Shown: positions 25,400 to 27,842 of the stretch, one piece after another
Layout of the letters: each line of letters begins with the position of its first letter
Position numbering within the stretch: position 1 is the first letter of the stretch
From: Chara braunii
Taxonomy: Eukaryota > Streptophyta > Charophyceae > Charales > Characeae
Length of the DNA: 27,842 nucleotides
Assembly (NCBI GenBank): GCA_003427395.1
Contig: BFEA01000834.1
Coordinates: 248,470 to 276,311, forward strand
Reading direction: 5' to 3'
Translations under genes and position numbers: made by a program
Notes under the pieces: generated by a model
Databases searched by the model: none
What the model was told of the DNA's origin: nothing
The model's input: only the letters and a program-made list of their open reading frames with translations

Positions 25400-25960
25400 C
25401 GCGGAATGTGAATAGGCCTTTGTCACTCTAAAGGAGGCTTTGGCTACAACGCCTATTTTGATCCGGCCTGACACTGAGAAGCAGTTCATACTCATTACAT
25501 ATTGGCGTCCTGAAGCAATCTCAGCTATTTTGGCTCAGAAGGGGAAAGACGGCCGTGAACACGTCATCGAGTACGCCTCGCGATTGGTGCCTGACGAAAG
25601 GAAGAACGATTCGGCTCCTTAAGGAGAATGCTACGAGGTTGTCTGGGGAATTCGACACTTCCATCCGTATTTGTACGGACAAAAGTTCCTCCTCATCACG
25701 GACCATGAGCCCCTGCTGGCTCTCAAGAGGCTTACTAACTACACGGGCATGATTGGACGTTGGGATGTACGACTACAAGAATACGATTTCGACATCGTCC
25801 ACCGGAAGACGGAGAAGCATGGTAACGCTGACGGACTGACACGATTGCACCGGCCTAACAAGGTGGCCAAGGGCGAAGAGATCACTCCGTGGAAGGAGCC
25901 GCAACCAGCCTGTGGCCCACGGTACGGACAGGTGGCAGTCCTTCCACGCACCAAGAGGTA
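25400..25960 (+). pseudogene. Ty3/gypsy RNase H (second element)
   Basis: It starts with AFVTLKEALATTPILIRPD. The first catalytic Asp position reads TYWRPEAISAIL, so that residue is lost. Later motifs are present: FLLITDHEPLLALKRL and HGNADGLTRLHRP. A TAA at 25621 splits the frame. It ends in GPRYGQVAVLPRTKR. The following 25961-26308 continues as a weak coding-like stretch containing a CEAISRVF/CRQCVSR pattern that may be a degraded zinc-binding linker. Confidence 0.82.
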
Positions 25961-26308
25961 ACACAAAGGCACTGTGGCGATGGGCGATGGAGGTTATTCT
26001 GTTAGCCCTCTTTTTCCCCTCTCATCTTCGTCTTTTCTCTCCTTACCCGACAAGTTTTGCTATTTTTGCGAGGCCATCTCGCGTGTCTTCTCGGTCCCTA
26101 TACGTCCTAGTGGGGAAGGGTATGTCGAATGGGTGAATTGTCGACAATGTGTCTCCAGGGCCCACGGCTCCTGTATTCAGTACAGGAATACGGGCAAGTC
26201 CAGGTTATATCCCTTGTGTCGAATCGATAAAATTCCGATGGAGGCTCGGTTTCTCGAAGCCACGTTTGAAGGATTGGAGAAAAAAGCTGACCGTTTAGAA
26301 GGGCCAAG

Positions 26309-27105
26309 GTGTTGACAGATGTTGTTTTGATAGCTACGGTGGTTGGGAACCCCCTCCAAGAATTCACTAAGGATGATCAGAGACGGGCCAACGAGAGGGC
26401 ACGAGACTACCGATGGAACGAAGGACGGTTAGAAAAGCGAAAGACGAATGGTAGTGGGATCTGGATGTCCATACCTCATCCGTTCATGAGGTATGACTGG
26501 GTTAAGTCAGCCCATGAGGAAACCGCGGCTCACTTCACCGTCCGGATCACTGAGGCGGCGATTGATAAGAATGAATGGTATTGGTCCAATATTCGTGACG
26601 ATGTTAAGTTCATCGTCAGGAACTGTAAGGTCTGTGCCGTCGACAAGGCGCTAATTCAACCGCCTAGGTTAATAGTGCCCACCTAGCCCCACCATAGTCG
26701 AACGGCCGTTCCTGAGGGTCAGTATGGATACCACCGATATTGTCGTGCCCCCTGGACCGAATGGCCGCGAATATTCAATCCTTTCGGTATTTGTAGATCA
26801 TTATTCAAAATGGATTGAGGCGTATCCCTGTAAGATGCGACTGACAGAAATCGCGCGATATGTGAACCGCTTTCTCAGGATGCACTAGGACATAGAGGAG
26901 ATCCTAACGGACAATGGGGCATAATTTAGAGGGGAAGTCCCGAGGAACGTAGTCCTACACGGTGTCTCCGTTCGCAATACTGCTCCTCATATATCACAAT
27001 CGAACGGACTGGTCGAAAATGCGAACCGGGTAATTAAGACTGCATTACAACGTAATATCGCGGCAAGAGACACCAGGCCTTGGCCCGATATCGTAGATCC
27101 TATGT
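26309..27105 (+). pseudogene. Ty3/gypsy integrase (second element)
   Basis: The zinc finger is HEETAAHFTVRITE followed by NCKVCAVDK (HHCC). After a stop at 26684 the core carries all three acidic residues: Asp in SMDTTDIVV (26726-26728), Asp in LTDNGA (26910-26912, followed by a TAA), and Glu in GLVENANRVIK (27015-27017). Coding similarity ends near 27105 (AARDTRPWPDIVDP), so the C-terminal domain is missing. Confidence 0.85.
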
Positions 27106-27842
27106 ATCCCCAGTGGCCGTGGTCGTCGCGGGTACGAACGCGGGCCGCGACCGATGCATGGAGAGTGGCTAAGTCCTCTGCGTCACAGCCCAAGCTCTCG
27201 ACCGTAGGCAGCTTCTTCCTTCCTCTCCCCCTGCCTTAGCGTAATTTCGGCTATTTCACGAAAATGCTGATTGATGTAAATTTCGGAAGCGCGACTAAAT
27301 CGCTCTCTAATCTAAACATGTGGAGTTAGCGCGGTCAAGAGGATCAGCTAACGAGCGTGGGCATGCATGGAGGTGAGTTCGGGGCTGGGCGATCCGACGA
27401 GCTGGTGGTGAGTGTGAGGGGTTGACGTGTGGCCGCGACGGACAGCGGGGCACTGGCGAACCCGACATGTGTACCCGGGCTAAGCGGGATGACAACTCTG
27501 GTTTCTGGGTAGGTGTGAGGCCACAGACTGCTTGCATCGGAGTAAGGAGGAGGATGGGAAAGTGGTGAGAGCGCGAGGGGCACTGTGGGGTGTGTGAACT
27601 TCTCTCCTTGCCTTCTGATAATTTTGGTTTCATCTTCCCCCATCTTTGCCTTTTGTAATTTTCGATTTCCTATATGATTGTATGACTTACTCCTTCCTTC
27701 GGAGTGCTCTCATATTTCTTTCTTGAAACAACGGCGGGCTCGGCATGTTTTAAGTTCGTAAAGGCACGAAAAACAGGCCGTCGGCGACTGTGTCTGGGCC
27801 TGAGTTCGAAAAGGCGTTCGTAACTCAGGCCGATAGTGGTGT
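27106..27842. other. Unassigned 3' flank of the second gypsy element
   Basis: This should contain the rest of integrase and the 3' LTR if the element were complete, but I cannot align it to the 21.2-21.5 kb region beyond a few GTTCG words. Minus-strand frames over 27307-27643 are Pro/Ser/His-rich and unsupported. A hairpin with 10-bp perfect arms (GGCCTGAGTT / AACTCAGGCC) is at 27797-27831. Confidence 0.5.

Overview
This is a eukaryotic nuclear contig. It has a Sanger-type pattern of single Ns and one 525-base scaffold gap, microsatellites, a spliceosomal U6 gene, a tRNA-derived SINE, LINE fragments, a Tc1/mariner-type MITE and at least three Ty3/gypsy remnants. The U6 RNA starts with the plant-type 5' stem-loop (GTCCTTCGGGAC then ATCCGTT), which points to the green lineage. 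The transposon mix is compatible with a charophyte alga such as Chara, but that species guess is inference and no marker gene fixes it.

Layout. 1-520 is simple repeats. 521-1774 (-) encodes the only ordinary-looking host gene, a secreted, Cys/Trp-repeat, membrane-anchored protein of unknown function. 1880-2900 is purine-rich tandem repeats and a CTTT/T tract. 2957-3057 (-) is the U6 snRNA gene with a TATA box. 3111-4216 is a segment bounded by 22-bp perfect inverted repeats that holds a LINE fragment and a 116-bp palindromic MITE. 4219-4720 is a SINE with a clear 15-bp target duplication. 4857-5406 is another degraded LINE piece. 5745-6705 (-) is a gypsy gag/leader remnant. 6708-8798 (+) is a gypsy pol (RT, RNase H, integrase) that stops abruptly inside the integrase core.

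From about 8.8 to 19.3 kb the character changes. This stretch holds at least three minus-strand gene regions: a duplicated unknown gene at 10.2-11.1 kb, a large DUF7869-like transposase-type gene in three overlapping frames at 11.4-14.4 kb, and an unknown gene interrupted by the gap at 16.4-17.6 kb. It also holds several families of long tandem repeats. Throughout it, and nowhere else in the window, is the palindrome TCGGATNNATCCGA, with 11 perfect and about 9 near copies. I read this as a large, probably undescribed DNA transposon or similar selfish unit, with the palindrome as a candidate recognition site for its own protein. I could not find terminal inverted repeats or a target duplication, so its ends are not proven.

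19.4-21.2 kb is GC-rich non-coding DNA with a foldback hairpin, a minisatellite and a 480-bp-spaced duplication. 21.2-27.1 kb (+) is a second, heavily mutated Ty3/gypsy element in the order LTR-like region, gag, zinc knuckle, protease, RT, RNase H, integrase. The last 0.7 kb has no recognisable gene.
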